Positions 16,331-24,743 of a stretch of 64,000 nt of DNA are shown here, piece after piece; position 1 is the first letter of the stretch; each line of letters begins with the position of its first letter. This stretch comes from Paracraurococcus lichenis (lineage in GTDB: Bacteria > Pseudomonadota > Alphaproteobacteria > Acetobacterales > Acetobacteraceae). The stretch spans positions 1-64,000 of the forward strand of contig NZ_JAUTWS010000016.1 in NCBI RefSeq assembly GCF_030657435.1. Reading direction: 5' to 3'. The position numbers were made by a program, and so were the translations under genes. The notes under the pieces were generated by a model that made no database searches, was not told the origin of the DNA, and saw nothing but the letters and a program-made list of their open reading frames with translations.

Positions 16331-17401
16331 CTAGCGGAATACACGAAAGGCGAAGCCCGCATAGGGGTCCCAGGCAACCGCGGCAGGGCCGCCGGGCCGC
16401 GGCACCCGGCTGCCCGCCGGCCGCTTGGCGATCAGGCTGCCGCCGCGGCCGAGCTCGAGCTCCAGCCGCCAGTGGTCGCCGCGGAAGATGATGTCGCGGA
16501 GCGCGGCGGGCAGCGCTCCCTCCCCCATCTCCTCGGCGCGCATGGCCGCGACCGCCACGCGCTCCGGCCGGACCGCCACGACGCAGCGGCTGCCCGGCCC
16601 GGCGACGTCGCCGCGCCGCGTCCAGAGCTCCGGCCCGCAATCGAGGCGCACCTGGCACTCCGCCTCCTCCAGCGCGAGGACGGTGCCGGGCAGGCGGTTG
16701 CACTCGCCGGTCAGGGCGGCGACCGCGGCGCTCGCCGGCTCGTCATAGAGCTGCTGCGGCGTGCCTTCCTGCGCCACCTGCCCGTCTTCCAGCACCGCGA
16801 GATGGGCGGCGAGCAGCAGCGCCTCCTCCCGCTCGCGCGTCGCCAGCACCGCCGTCATGCCGGCCTCGCGCAGCACCGCGCGGAGCTCGAGCGCGAGGCG
16901 CTCCCGCAGCGCCTGGTCGAGCCCGGCGAAGGGCTCGTCCAGCAGCAGCAGGGAGGGCAGCGGCGCGATGGCGCGGGCGAGCGCGAGGCGGCGCTGCGGC
17001 AGCTCGCCCAGGCGGTCGACCCGCTGCGCCTCCTGCCCGTCCAGCCCGAAGGCGGTCAGCGCGCGCGCGACATGCGCCGCCCGCTCGCGCGGCGGCAGGC
17101 CGAGCACGGGGGCGGTGACCACCTGCTCCACCGTGCGCAGCCGGCCCGGCGTGCCGAGCGGCTGCCACAACCCGGCGCCGCGCCAGCCCGGCGGCGGCCG
17201 GTCGAAGGGCGCCCCGTCCAGCAGCAGGCGGCCGGTATCCGGCGAGGCGAGGCCGGCCAGCAGCCGCAGCACGCCGGTCCTGCCGCTGCCCGCGGCGCCG
17301 AGCAGCACCGTGGTCGCGCCCATCGGTATCGCGAGCGATACGCCGTGCAGGCCGAGCGAGGGCTTGCTGACCGAGTCCAGGCGCAGCAGCGGTGCCCCCA
17401 T
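16331..17401 (-). CDS. ABC ATPase-like protein with degenerate catalytic motifs
   Basis: 356-residue protein with the overall plan of a spermidine/iron-type importer ATPase: nucleotide-binding domain at 1-220, then a TOBE-like C-terminal domain. Key residues are changed. Walker A reads GAAGSGRTG with Arg41 in place of the essential Lys. The signature LSGGQ is replaced by LGELPQ (131-136), and the switch His is replaced by Arg189 in LATRERE. Walker B, LLLLDEP, and the D-loop are intact. It probably binds nucleotide weakly or not at all. No permease or binding protein adjoins it, so it may be a decaying importer subunit or a regulatory protein. I chose ATG at 17401 as the first codon before the domain. 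Confidence 0.8.
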   Translation of the reverse strand: MGAPLLRLDSVSKPSLGLHGVSLAIPMGATTVLLGAAGSGRTGVLRLLAGLASPDTGRLLLDGAPFDRPPPGWRGAGLWQPLGTPGRLRTVEQVVTAPVLGLPPRERAAHVARALTAFGLDGQEAQRVDRLGELPQRRLALARAIAPLPSLLLLDEPFAGLDQALRERLALELRAVLREAGMTAVLATREREEALLLAAHLAVLEDGQVAQEGTPQQLYDEPASAAVAALTGECNRLPGTVLALEEAECQVRLDCGPELWTRRGDVAGPGSRCVVAVRPERVAVAAMRAEEMGEGALPAALRDIIFRGDHWRLELELGRGGSLIAKRPAGSRVPRPGGPAAVAWDPYAGFAFRVFR

Positions 17402-17522
17402 GCGATTCCCCCTTCCCGCGGCACCGGCAGAGAGCCCCCGCCAGCGTGTCGATGCAAGGTGGAACCAGCAGCGGCGCGGCGACGTTCCCTGGCCAAGTTT
17501 CCGGAGTGGAAAGGAGCACGCC

Positions 17523-17870
17523 ATGAGCGCCGCGAACGATTTCTCGAATGACGCCCGCAACCTCGGCAACCAGGCCCAGGCCTCCGCGCAGCGCGTCGGC
17601 GACGACGCCCGCGAGGAGCTCGCGCGGCTGCGCGCGCAGGTGGAGCGGCTGATGCAGGAGCGCGTGACGCCGGCGCTGGCCGGCGCCGCCGACCAGGTGC
17701 AGGACTACGCGTCGCGCGCCCGCGAGACCATCGAGGATCAGGCGGATGCGATCTCCGACACGGTGCGGGAGCGGCCGCTGACCGCAGTCGCGATCGCCGC
17801 CGCCGCGGGCTACCTGATCGGCCGGTTGATGGGCGGCAATACCTACGTCTATCCGCGCGACCGGCACTGA
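17523..17870 (+). CDS. DUF883 / ElaB-YqjD-like ribosome- or membrane-associated protein
   Basis: 115-residue protein. It has a long charged amphipathic helix rich in Ala, Glu, Arg and Gln (about 1-80) and one C-terminal membrane segment containing the GYLIGRLM glycine pattern typical of DUF883. In E. coli the relatives ElaB and YqjD tether ribosomes to the membrane in stationary phase (family knowledge). GGAG lies upstream of the ATG. It is followed 20 bp later by a holin-superfamily-like protein, as YqjD is by YqjE. Confidence 0.85.
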   Translation: MSAANDFSNDARNLGNQAQASAQRVGDDAREELARLRAQVERLMQERVTPALAGAADQVQDYASRARETIEDQADAISDTVRERPLTAVAIAAAAGYLIGRLMGGNTYVYPRDRH

Positions 17871-17890
17871 GCCCGGGGAGGGCGTAGCGC

Positions 17891-18325
17891 ATGCGCATGT
17901 TCCAGCTTCTCCGCCTGGCCGCCCAGGCGGAAGCGCTGCGCTGGAAGCGGACGGGCCGGGGCTACGCCATCCAGGCGGTGCTCGGCGCCGTCGCGGCCGT
18001 CTTCGCCCTGATGCTGGTGATCATGCTGCATGTCGCGGCGCTGATCTGGCTGGCGCGCGGGCGTGACCCGGCGGTTGCCGCGGTCATCGTCGCCGCGGTC
18101 GACCTGGTGCTGGCCGGCATCCTCGGCTGGCTGGCGGCGCGGCATGCGGAGGATCCGGTGGCGCTCGAGGCGCAGCGGGTCCGCGACGACGCGCTGCGGC
18201 AGGTGGGCGACACCACCGCGCGCGCCGCGATGGTGCTGCCGCTGCTGCGCAGCCAGTCGGCGAAGAAGGGGCTGGTCGGCGCTGCGCTGACCGCCGCCGT
18301 GGTCGGGTTGATGGCCCGGCGGTGA
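17891..18325 (+). CDS. Phage-holin-3_6/YqjE-like membrane protein
   Basis: 144-residue inner-membrane protein with two strong membrane segments (about 28-52 and 63-82), a cytoplasmic region and a weaker hydrophobic end. The pattern matches the YqjE/DUF1469 family, which keeps a holin name but is not phage-derived. GGGGAGGG lies upstream; ATG at 17891 or 17897 is possible. Its position after a DUF883 gene supports a yqjDE-like envelope stress pair. Confidence 0.8.
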   Translation: MRMFQLLRLAAQAEALRWKRTGRGYAIQAVLGAVAAVFALMLVIMLHVAALIWLARGRDPAVAAVIVAAVDLVLAGILGWLAARHAEDPVALEAQRVRDDALRQVGDTTARAAMVLPLLRSQSAKKGLVGAALTAAVVGLMARR

Positions 18326-18944
18326 CGCCGCGGTTCCGGAGGTCGCCGTCCGTCGCGGCGCCCTCCGGATCGCGCCATACCGCATTCTCGCCAGTGGTCT
18401 TCCGCCCTGCGCCGCCCTCAGCCGACGGCTCCGCGCGGGGCGGGCAGGAGATGCGAGCAGACGGCACCCCAGCGTCTGCCTAAGGCGACCCGATGACCGA
18501 TGGGCCGGACGGCCCGGAGGTCTGAATCGGTTCGCCCAACATACAAGGGCGGCCTGGCCCGCTCGCATGTCTCTCCCGCTTGAGGCAGAACCGGCCCCGG
18601 CCGCGCGAAGCGGCCCGCCTGGCCGTCCTGCGGTCCGCACACGCGGTTCCCAAAGCGACCTGCCCAGGGTCCTGGCAGTGCCGCGGCGCGGCGCCATGTC
18701 AGCCGCCCTTCCAAGTCCCTTCCGCCATCACCTGGGCGCGCCGTATCGCGGCGCGGATCCCGACCATCGGCCGTGCGGGCGTCGCGCCGCTCATCGCCAC
18801 GGCACCCGCACCGACATGGTCACGACCCAGATTTAGAGTCCCAGAATACATATTCCATAGAAACTTTTTCCAGCGCTAGCGGTTGTGCTGGCGTGCGGGC
18901 GGCCGCGACCTGCCCTCGCAATCTCTGGCAGCGGAGAGGCTGGG
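18326..18944. other. Intergenic region with dispersed repeat and AT-rich promoter segment
   Basis: About 620 bp without a supported gene. It contains an inverted copy of the 63-bp repeat (18485-18549). Just before the sensor kinase, at about 18826-18880, is a distinctly AT-richer stretch (CCAGAATACATATTCCATAG and flanks) that probably holds the kinase promoter. A clear -35/-10 pair could not be assigned. Confidence 0.5.
18485..18549 (-). repeat. Dispersed intergenic repeat, single inverted copy
   Basis: The reverse complement begins CCCTTGTATGTTGGGCGAAC and runs through GATTCAGACCTCCGGGCC to ATCGGTCATCGGGTCGC. It matches the tandem copies at 14076-14201 over its whole length with scattered substitutions. 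Confidence 0.8.
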
Positions 18945-20741
18945 ATGCCCGACGATCGAGACCCGGGGCGCGATGCTGCAATCCAAGGCCAGGCGCAGCG
19001 GTCCGGGCAGGACGCCGAAGCCCTGCTCCGTGGCGCCGAGGACGCCGCCCGCACGGTCGGCCGGCGCCAGAGCCGCGGCGTTCCCGCCGAGGGGCGGCAC
19101 GAGGGGATCGGCACCAGCCCCACGGGGGGGCCGGGCGTCAATCACTGGCAGGAAGCCCGGATCGCGCATTCCGGTCTCGACGACCGCGGCAACGTCTTCT
19201 TCGCCGCCGTCGCAATGACGCGCATGCCGATGATCGTCACCGATCCCAACCTGCCGGACAACCCGGTCGTCTTCGCCAATGGCGCCTTTCTCGACCTCAC
19301 CGGCTATGACCTGGACGAGATCCACGGCCTGAATTGCCGCTTCCTGCAGGGCGTGCTCACCAGCCAGACCACCGTCCAGCAGGTGCGCGAGGCCATCCAG
19401 GAGCACCGGCCCTTCGCAGCCGAGATCCTCAACTACCGCAAGGACGGCACCGCCTTCTGGAACGCCCTCTTCATCGGGCCGATCTTCGACGAGGATGGCA
19501 AGCTGCTCTATTTCTTCGCCTCCCAGCTCGACGTCACGCGGCGGCGCAATTCCGAGGACGCCTTCCGCCAGTCGCAGAAGATGGAGGCCATCGGCCAGCT
19601 CACCGCCGGCCTGGCGCATGATTTCAACAACGCGCTGCAGGTCATCCTCGGCAATCTCAAGCGCCTGCAGTCGCATGCCGCGGATCCGGCGCAGGTGCTG
19701 CGCGCCGCCGAGCGGGCCTCGCGCGCTGGCGAGCAGGCGGCGAAGCTGACCAAGCAGCTCGTCACCTTCGCCCGCAAGACGCGGCTGGAGCCGCGGGCGG
19801 TGCAGCTCGACGAGGTGGTCGCCGAGTTCGCCGAGATGCTGTCGCGGACGCTCGGCGGCGACATCAGCATCGGTTTTGACACCGCGCCCGACCTGCCGCC
19901 CTGCATCCTCGATCCAGTGCATGCGGAAATGGCGTTGCTGAACATCCTGGCGAATGCGCGTGACGCCATGCCCGGCGGCGGCCGCGCCCTTGTCCGCACC
20001 GGCACGGCCGATCTCGACGAGGCGGCGATCCTCGCCGGCGGGGATGGGCTGAAGCCCGGCCGCTACGTGGTGCTCTCGATCGAGGACAATGGCCCGGGCA
20101 TGTCGCCCGAGGTGCTGAGCCGCGCCGCCGAGCCCTTCTTCACCACGCGCAAGGGCCAGGGCACCGGGCTTGGTCTCGCCATGGTGCACGGCTTCGTGCG
20201 GCAATCCGGCGGGCGGCTCGAGATCAGCAGCGAGCCCGGCGCCGGCACCACCGTCTCCATGCTCTTCCCGGTCGCCGCGGAGGGCGCCGCGCCGCCCCGC
20301 CCGGTGGCGACCGAGCCGGTGCTGGACCCGCGGGGCGGCGCCGAGACGATTCTGGTCGTCGAGGACAATGACGACGTGCTCGACCTCGCCGTCCACCACC
20401 TGTCGGGGCGCGGCTACCACGTCCTCGCGGCCCGCAGCGGGGAGGAGGCGCTGCGCATCCTGGGCGAGTCGGGCACGCGCGTCGACCTGCTGTTCAGCGA
20501 CATCGTCATGCCTGGCGGGATCAACGGCCTGGTGCTGGCGGAGCGGGCCCGCGCCATGATCCCCGGCCTGCGGGTCCTGCTGACCACCGGCTACAACGAG
20601 GACCTGGTGCAGGCGCGCGGCGCCGGCCGGGAATCGGTGCTGGGCAAGCCCTACCGGGATACCGAGCTGGCCGCCCGGGTCCGGCTGGCACTGAACCGCC
20701 CGACGGGGCGGGCGGCGGCCGGAAGCACGCATGAGGGGTGA
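18945..20741 (+). CDS. Blue-light LOV hybrid sensor histidine kinase
   Basis: 598-residue hybrid kinase. A LOV domain spans about 80-200, with the photoactive Cys131 in GLNCRFLQG. The phosphoacceptor His225 lies in LAHDFNNAL. The ATPase domain has an N box (NILANARDAMPGG), DNGPGM and GTGLGLAM. A C-terminal receiver (about 470-590) has an acidic pocket VVEDND and the phosphorylatable Asp in LFSDIVMPGG. Flavin-Cys adduct formation normally switches such kinases. The N-terminal 70 residues are disordered. ATG at 18945 has GGAGAGG upstream. No separate response regulator is adjacent, so output may pass through another receiver protein. Confidence 0.93.
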   Translation: MPDDRDPGRDAAIQGQAQRSGQDAEALLRGAEDAARTVGRRQSRGVPAEGRHEGIGTSPTGGPGVNHWQEARIAHSGLDDRGNVFFAAVAMTRMPMIVTDPNLPDNPVVFANGAFLDLTGYDLDEIHGLNCRFLQGVLTSQTTVQQVREAIQEHRPFAAEILNYRKDGTAFWNALFIGPIFDEDGKLLYFFASQLDVTRRRNSEDAFRQSQKMEAIGQLTAGLAHDFNNALQVILGNLKRLQSHAADPAQVLRAAERASRAGEQAAKLTKQLVTFARKTRLEPRAVQLDEVVAEFAEMLSRTLGGDISIGFDTAPDLPPCILDPVHAEMALLNILANARDAMPGGGRALVRTGTADLDEAAILAGGDGLKPGRYVVLSIEDNGPGMSPEVLSRAAEPFFTTRKGQGTGLGLAMVHGFVRQSGGRLEISSEPGAGTTVSMLFPVAAEGAAPPRPVATEPVLDPRGGAETILVVEDNDDVLDLAVHHLSGRGYHVLAARSGEEALRILGESGTRVDLLFSDIVMPGGINGLVLAERARAMIPGLRVLLTTGYNEDLVQARGAGRESVLGKPYRDTELAARVRLALNRPTGRAAAGSTHEG

Positions 20742-20813
20742 GGCGCGTCGGGTTGATGGCCCGGCAGCAACGGGGTAGGCGACGCTCCGAGGCCATCACC
20801 CGAGGAGCATCGC

Positions 20814-21872
20814 GTGTCCGATACGTCACAGGGGGTCCCCGCGAAGCCGGGCATCGCGGGGGAGGGCGAACCGACCGTGCTGGCCCGCCGGGAGGGCGCC
20901 GCCGGCACGCTGCTTATGAACCGTCCGAAGACGCTCAACGCCCTCGACATCGAGATGATCCGCGGCTTCCAGGCGGCGATCGATGCCTGGAAGGACGATG
21001 CCTCGGTCCGGCTGGTGGTGCTGGAGGGCGCCGGCGGCAAGGCCTTCTGCGCCGGCGGCGATGTCCGCCGCATCCGGCAGCTCGCGATCGATGGCGAGGC
21101 GGCGGCGATCGAGGCCTTCTTCGCCGAGGAATACGCCGTCAACCGCGGCATCGCGACCTTCGGCAAGCCCTGGGTCTCGCTGATCGACGGCGTCTGCATG
21201 GGCGGCGGCATCGGCCTCTCGGTCCATGGCCGGCCCATCGTGGTCAGCGAGGCCGCCCTGCTGGCCATGCCGGAGACGGCGATCGCCCTCTTCCCCGATG
21301 TCGGCACCTCCTATGTCCTGCCGCGGCTGCCGGGGGCGGTCGGCACCTGGCTGGCGCTGACCGGCGCGCGGCTCCGGGGCGCGGAGGCGGTGCATGCCGG
21401 CCTCGCCACCCACTACGTCCCGAAGGCGAAGCTGCCCGGGCTGCGTGCGGCGCTGCTGGAGGGCGATGCCGCCGTCGTCGAGGGTTTTTCCGAGACGCCG
21501 CCCGAGCCGGGTTTCGCGCCGCACCGCGCCACCATCGACCGCTGCTTCGGGCGGGACAGCCTGCCGGAGATCCTGGCCGCGCTGGAGGCGGAGGGCACGG
21601 ACTGGGCGCGCGAGCAGTTGGCCATCCTGCGCCGCATGTCGCCCACCTCGCTCTGCGTCTCGCTCGAATTGATCCGCCGCGGCGCCGGCGCGAGCCTCGA
21701 TGAGTGCCTGGCGATGGAGCTGGCGCTGACCCGCAGCGTGGTGAACCGGCATCCGGACTTCCGCGAGGGCGTGCGCAGCGTGCTGGTGGACAAGGACGGC
21801 AAGCCGGCCTGGACGCCGAAGAGCCTCGAGGCGGTGGACCCGGCCGCGATCCGCGCCATGTTCGCGGGATGA
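20814..21872 (+). CDS. 3-hydroxyisobutyryl-CoA hydrolase / enoyl-CoA hydratase family
   Basis: 352-residue crotonase-fold protein of the longer ECH_2 class, typical of valine catabolism (3-hydroxyisobutyryl-CoA hydrolase). Visible are LNRPKTLNAL-like NRPKTLNALD, the oxyanion-hole segment AFCAGGDVRRI, GVCMGGGIGLSVHG and MPETAIALFPDVG, the last carrying the characteristic Glu and Asp. The length exceeds that of ordinary hydratases and fits the hydrolase. The start is GTG at 20814 with GAGGAG upstream. Its stop overlaps the next start by 4 bp. Confidence 0.87.
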   Translation: MSDTSQGVPAKPGIAGEGEPTVLARREGAAGTLLMNRPKTLNALDIEMIRGFQAAIDAWKDDASVRLVVLEGAGGKAFCAGGDVRRIRQLAIDGEAAAIEAFFAEEYAVNRGIATFGKPWVSLIDGVCMGGGIGLSVHGRPIVVSEAALLAMPETAIALFPDVGTSYVLPRLPGAVGTWLALTGARLRGAEAVHAGLATHYVPKAKLPGLRAALLEGDAAVVEGFSETPPEPGFAPHRATIDRCFGRDSLPEILAALEAEGTDWAREQLAILRRMSPTSLCVSLELIRRGAGASLDECLAMELALTRSVVNRHPDFREGVRSVLVDKDGKPAWTPKSLEAVDPAAIRAMFAG

Positions 21873-22252
21873 GCGCGGCACCCCGCGGCGAGCTCGCGAT
21901 CCGCACCCTCGCCATGCCGGCCGACACCAACCCGGCCGGCGACATCTTCGGCGGCTGGATCATGTCGCAGATGGACGTCGCGGGGGGCATCTCCGCCGCG
22001 GCCCGGGCGCAGGGACGGGTGGTCACCGTCTCCTGCACCGACATGGCCTTCCTCAAGCCGGTGAAGGTGGGGGACGTGGTCTGCGTCTATTGCGACCTCG
22101 CCCGCATCGGCCGCACCTCGCTGACCCTGCATGTCGAGGCCTGGGTGCTCCGCCAGGGCCAGGGCGAGCGCATCAAGGTGACCGAGGCCGACTTCACCTA
22201 TGTGGCGCTGGACGCGGCGGGGCAGCCGCGGCCGGTGCTGGCCGGCCCCTGA
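21869..22252 (+). CDS. Acyl-CoA thioesterase (YciA-like hotdog fold)
   Basis: 127-residue hotdog thioesterase. The YciA-type motif PADTNPAGDIFGGWIMSQMD contains the catalytic Asp and is followed by MAFLKPVKVGD. It hydrolyses short- to medium-chain acyl-CoA. Its ATG overlaps the stop of the hydrolase gene (ATGA), so the two are translationally coupled and may control the same acyl-CoA pool. A hairpin begins 5 bp after its stop. Confidence 0.9.
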   Translation: MSAAPRGELAIRTLAMPADTNPAGDIFGGWIMSQMDVAGGISAAARAQGRVVTVSCTDMAFLKPVKVGDVVCVYCDLARIGRTSLTLHVEAWVLRQGQGERIKVTEADFTYVALDAAGQPRPVLAGP

Positions 22253-22257
22253 GATCG

Positions 22258-22289
22258 GCCGGCAGACGTCTCGACGTTTGCCAGCCGGC
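22258..22289 (+). terminator. Hairpin after thioesterase gene
   Basis: GCCGGC (22258-22263) pairs with 22284-22289. It continues as AGACGT with ACGTTT around CTCG, with a small bulge. It begins five bases after the stop codon. No long T-tract. Confidence 0.5.
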
Positions 22290-22554
22290 ATGGGGAGTTG
22301 CGGAAGGAGCCCGCCAGCCTCCGAAGAGGCAGGACAGGCGGGTAGTGCCAGCGCAGATGCCTTCGCAGCCCCAATGGTTTCATGCACTTGGTTGTTCTTG
22401 ACTATTAGTTGATAGATGGAAAGGCTAACATAACGGACCTGTCAGCCGCATCGATGCACAAAGGCAGCAATTCTCCCCAGGCCGTACCACCCAGCGACCG
22501 GCCCCGCATACGACCGGGCTTCGCGCTCGCGCCTTTGCACAGGCCAAGGACGCC
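22290..22554. other. Leader of dioxygenase gene with AT-rich island
   Basis: About 265 bp without a gene. Between about 22378 and 22435 the sequence is unusually AT-rich for this window (GTTCTTGACTATTAGTTGAT and following). It contains TTGACT and a downstream TAACAT, but at 22 bp the spacing is too long for a standard sigma-70 promoter. It probably contains the promoter of the following gene. Confidence 0.35.
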
Positions 22555-23481
22555 ATGCTGCCCTATGCCCGCCTCACGCTCGGTCCAGGCTTCCGCCCGC
22601 TGCGGGCTGCCCTCTACTACGCGCAGCGGCTGGCAGTCGCGCCCAGCCTCCGCCGTGGGGTCGGTGCCGGGCTTGCGGCGCTCGTGAACCTGCGGACCGG
22701 GCGCGCCGGGCGGCGCCCCGCCTTGCCGCCGGAGGCGGCGATGCACCTGACGGCGCTGCGGCAGGACGGGATCGTGTCGCTCCCGCCGTTGTTGTCCGGG
22801 ACCGCATTGCGGGAGACGATGGACTGGCTCGCCTCCCGTCCCGTGCTCGGCCCGCAGGGCCCGGTGCCCCTCGCGGCGCTGCCGCCCGGTACGGCGAGCG
22901 CCTCCTATCCGCTGGAGACCGTGCTGCGCTGCCCGCATGTCCTCGAGGTGGCGAACGACCCCGCCATCCTGGCCCTGGCGGAGGCCTATCTCGGCTGCCG
23001 TCCGACCCTCTCGAGCATCGGGCTGCGCTGGTCCCTGCCACGGCCGGACCGGCCGACCGATGTGCAGTTCTTCCATCGCGATCCCGATGACTGGCGGTTC
23101 CTCAAGCTCTTCATCTACCTGACCGAGGTGGACAGCGGATCGGGCCCGCATGTCTTCGTCCGCGGCTCGCACCGGACGGTCGGGCGGCTGCGGGCGCAAC
23201 CCTACCACCCGGAGGCGCTGGCGCGGCGCTATGGGACGGCGGCGATGAGCGCCGTGACCGGCGCGGCAGGAACGAGCTTCCTGGCCGATACCTGGGGCAT
23301 CCATGCCGGCGCCGTGCCGCTGGCGCGACCGCGGCTGATGCTGCAGGTGCAGTATTCGGTCCTGCCGGTCTACGCACTGGACTACCGGCCATTGCCGGTG
23401 CGGCCGGCGCGGCCGCTGGACCGCTATGTCAACCGGTTGCTGCTCGCAGCGGCAGAGCGCGGGGCCGTGCAGGCGGCCTGA
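22555..23481 (+). CDS. Phytanoyl-CoA dioxygenase (PhyH) family protein
   Basis: 308-residue Fe(II)/2-oxoglutarate-dependent oxygenase-like protein. The facial triad is visible as His and Asp in FFHRDPDDW (about residue 171) and a distal His in DTWGIHAG. The 2-oxoglutarate-binding Arg follows in ARPRLMLQ. GSGPHVFVRGSH lies between. Members hydroxylate lipids or secondary metabolites; the substrate here is unknown. The start at 22555 has only a weak ribosome site (AAGGA). It stands alone, convergent with the next gene across a hairpin-rich spacer. Confidence 0.85.
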   Translation: MLPYARLTLGPGFRPLRAALYYAQRLAVAPSLRRGVGAGLAALVNLRTGRAGRRPALPPEAAMHLTALRQDGIVSLPPLLSGTALRETMDWLASRPVLGPQGPVPLAALPPGTASASYPLETVLRCPHVLEVANDPAILALAEAYLGCRPTLSSIGLRWSLPRPDRPTDVQFFHRDPDDWRFLKLFIYLTEVDSGSGPHVFVRGSHRTVGRLRAQPYHPEALARRYGTAAMSAVTGAAGTSFLADTWGIHAGAVPLARPRLMLQVQYSVLPVYALDYRPLPVRPARPLDRYVNRLLLAAAERGAVQAA

Positions 23482-23488
23482 CCGCGCA

Positions 23489-23574
23489 CCGGCAACAGCC
23501 TGCCGGATGCCAGGCGCCTGCCGTTCGGAGCGCGGGAGGCATGGGCCGCCCGCCCTGGTGCGGACCGCGGGCGG
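23489..23574. terminator. Convergent-gene spacer with two hairpins
   Basis: CCGGCA (23489-23494) pairs with TGCCGG (23501-23506), and CCGCCCGC (23546-23553) pairs with GCGGGCGG (23567-23574). They lie between two convergent genes, as expected for bidirectional 3'-end structures. Neither has a T-tract. Confidence 0.45.
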
Positions 23575-23623
23575 CGGCCAAGCTGCTGACGCTCCAGGCA
23601 TCCTTCCCGGATCGACGCCAGCT

Positions 23624-24082
23624 TCAGCGAAGCTGCGCCAGGACCTGGTCCGTCTCGCGCAGCGCCTCGGCGGTCCGGCCGGCCTGCAGGTCCTGCCGCG
23701 CCTGGTTCAGCGCGCCCATGGCCTGCGACGGCACGGGCCGGCCGGCCGAACTCGCCTGCACCAGCGCGGTCTGCGCTCCGGAGAGGTCGGCATCCGCCTC
23801 CCGCAGGCGATTGGCCGATATCTCGGTCTCGGCGCGGCGGAGCAGCCCGCCCAGATCCGCCACCTGCCCGCCCGGCGCCGCGGCCGGCCGGGCCGGCGCG
23901 GCGCTCATGAAGGGCTTCATGTCGGGGTTCTCCGCCATCGGCCGCTGCATGGCCTCGCCGGTGCGCCTGGCACCGGGGATGGTGGCGCTGTCGGCGCTCT
24001 CCTGGGCGCGGGAGGCAACAGGCGGCAGGCCGAAGGCCAGCAGCCCGGTGGCGAGCAGGGTGGCTCGGATGGCAGGACGCAT
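23624..24082 (-). CDS. Small exported protein of unknown function
   Basis: 152-residue protein with a clear Sec signal (MRPAIRATLLATGLLAFGLPPVASRAQ). The mature part is hydrophilic and rich in Ala, Gln and Arg. Its second half (about 80-152) reads as two or three amphipathic helices (LRRAETEISANRLREADADL, ALNQARQDLQAGRTAEALRE), reminiscent of TPR-like helical hairpins. ATG at 24082 has GGAGGG upstream. No family recognised. Confidence 0.7.
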   Translation of the reverse strand: MRPAIRATLLATGLLAFGLPPVASRAQESADSATIPGARRTGEAMQRPMAENPDMKPFMSAAPARPAAAPGGQVADLGGLLRRAETEISANRLREADADLSGAQTALVQASSAGRPVPSQAMGALNQARQDLQAGRTAEALRETDQVLAQLR

Positions 24083-24293
24083 TCTCGTCTCCCTCCTGGC
24101 TTGGACGGCCGCCCGAGCGGCGGCGCGCCCAGAACGCGCAGGGTACCGACGGAGGCTGGACGGCGCCCTCCCACGGGGTGAAGACGAGGCCAGGGAAGGA
24201 CACGCAGTCGCGAGTACTCGGATTCCATTTGCGATGCATGCGGTGGGAAGCCAGCCGCCCCCACCACCGCACAGCGTCAAACAATCCTGGCGC

Positions 24294-24743
24294 CTACCCT
24301 GCCGGCCTGTCTGTCGGACCGACATCTCTCGCCGTGAGTATTGCGAATATGTTGTCCTCAATCTCTTGCGCTGAGGTGATGTCATTCTGCAAGCCAATAT
24401 AGTAGATAAGAAGCCCCGTATGATCAAAAACAGGCCTCAGGGAAAGCCGGTTACGAAAATAGGAGCCGTCTTTTCTGAAATTATCAAGATCCACAATACA
24501 GGACTTCTGCCCCGCTATTGCGTCACGAATGGCAAGCATGCCTGTCTGATTTTGCCGCTTGCCTTGCAAGAAACGGCAGTTCTGGCCAAGCACTTCATGC
24601 CGGGAATAACCAGTAAATTTCTCAAAGCCGGGATTGACATAAACCAAAGGCATGCCCGGCATCGTCGCGGAAGCGATGGTGATGGCATGCGACAAGCTGT
24701 CAAAGGAACCAGAAATGCTTTTGAGAAGGCGATTGTGCGGCAT
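24294..24743 (-). CDS. Stand-alone short LOV photoreceptor protein
   Basis: 149-residue protein made almost entirely of one LOV/PAS domain. The photoactive Cys56 lies in the canonical GQNCRFLQGKRQ, followed by FRKDGSYFRNRLSL and LIYYIGLQNDIT. Short N- and C-terminal helices flank the core and there is no kinase, cyclase or DNA-binding output. Short LOV proteins of this plan occur in other proteobacteria and can act by dimer rearrangement. The DNA is much AT-richer than its neighbours and uses A/T-ending codons, suggesting recent acquisition. ATG at 24743 has GGAGG ten bases upstream. A LOV histidine kinase lies 3.5 kb away. Confidence 0.88.
   Translation of the reverse strand: MPHNRLLKSISGSFDSLSHAITIASATMPGMPLVYVNPGFEKFTGYSRHEVLGQNCRFLQGKRQNQTGMLAIRDAIAGQKSCIVDLDNFRKDGSYFRNRLSLRPVFDHTGLLIYYIGLQNDITSAQEIEDNIFAILTARDVGPTDRPAG

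Noticed and set aside
16331..17401. ATPase partner of the 7-9.6 kb permeases
   Set aside because: Catalytic residues are replaced, it is about 7 kb away and no co-expression signal is visible.
17891..18325. Prophage holin
   Set aside because: The protein belongs to the YqjE-like group next to a DUF883 gene; no phage genes are nearby.
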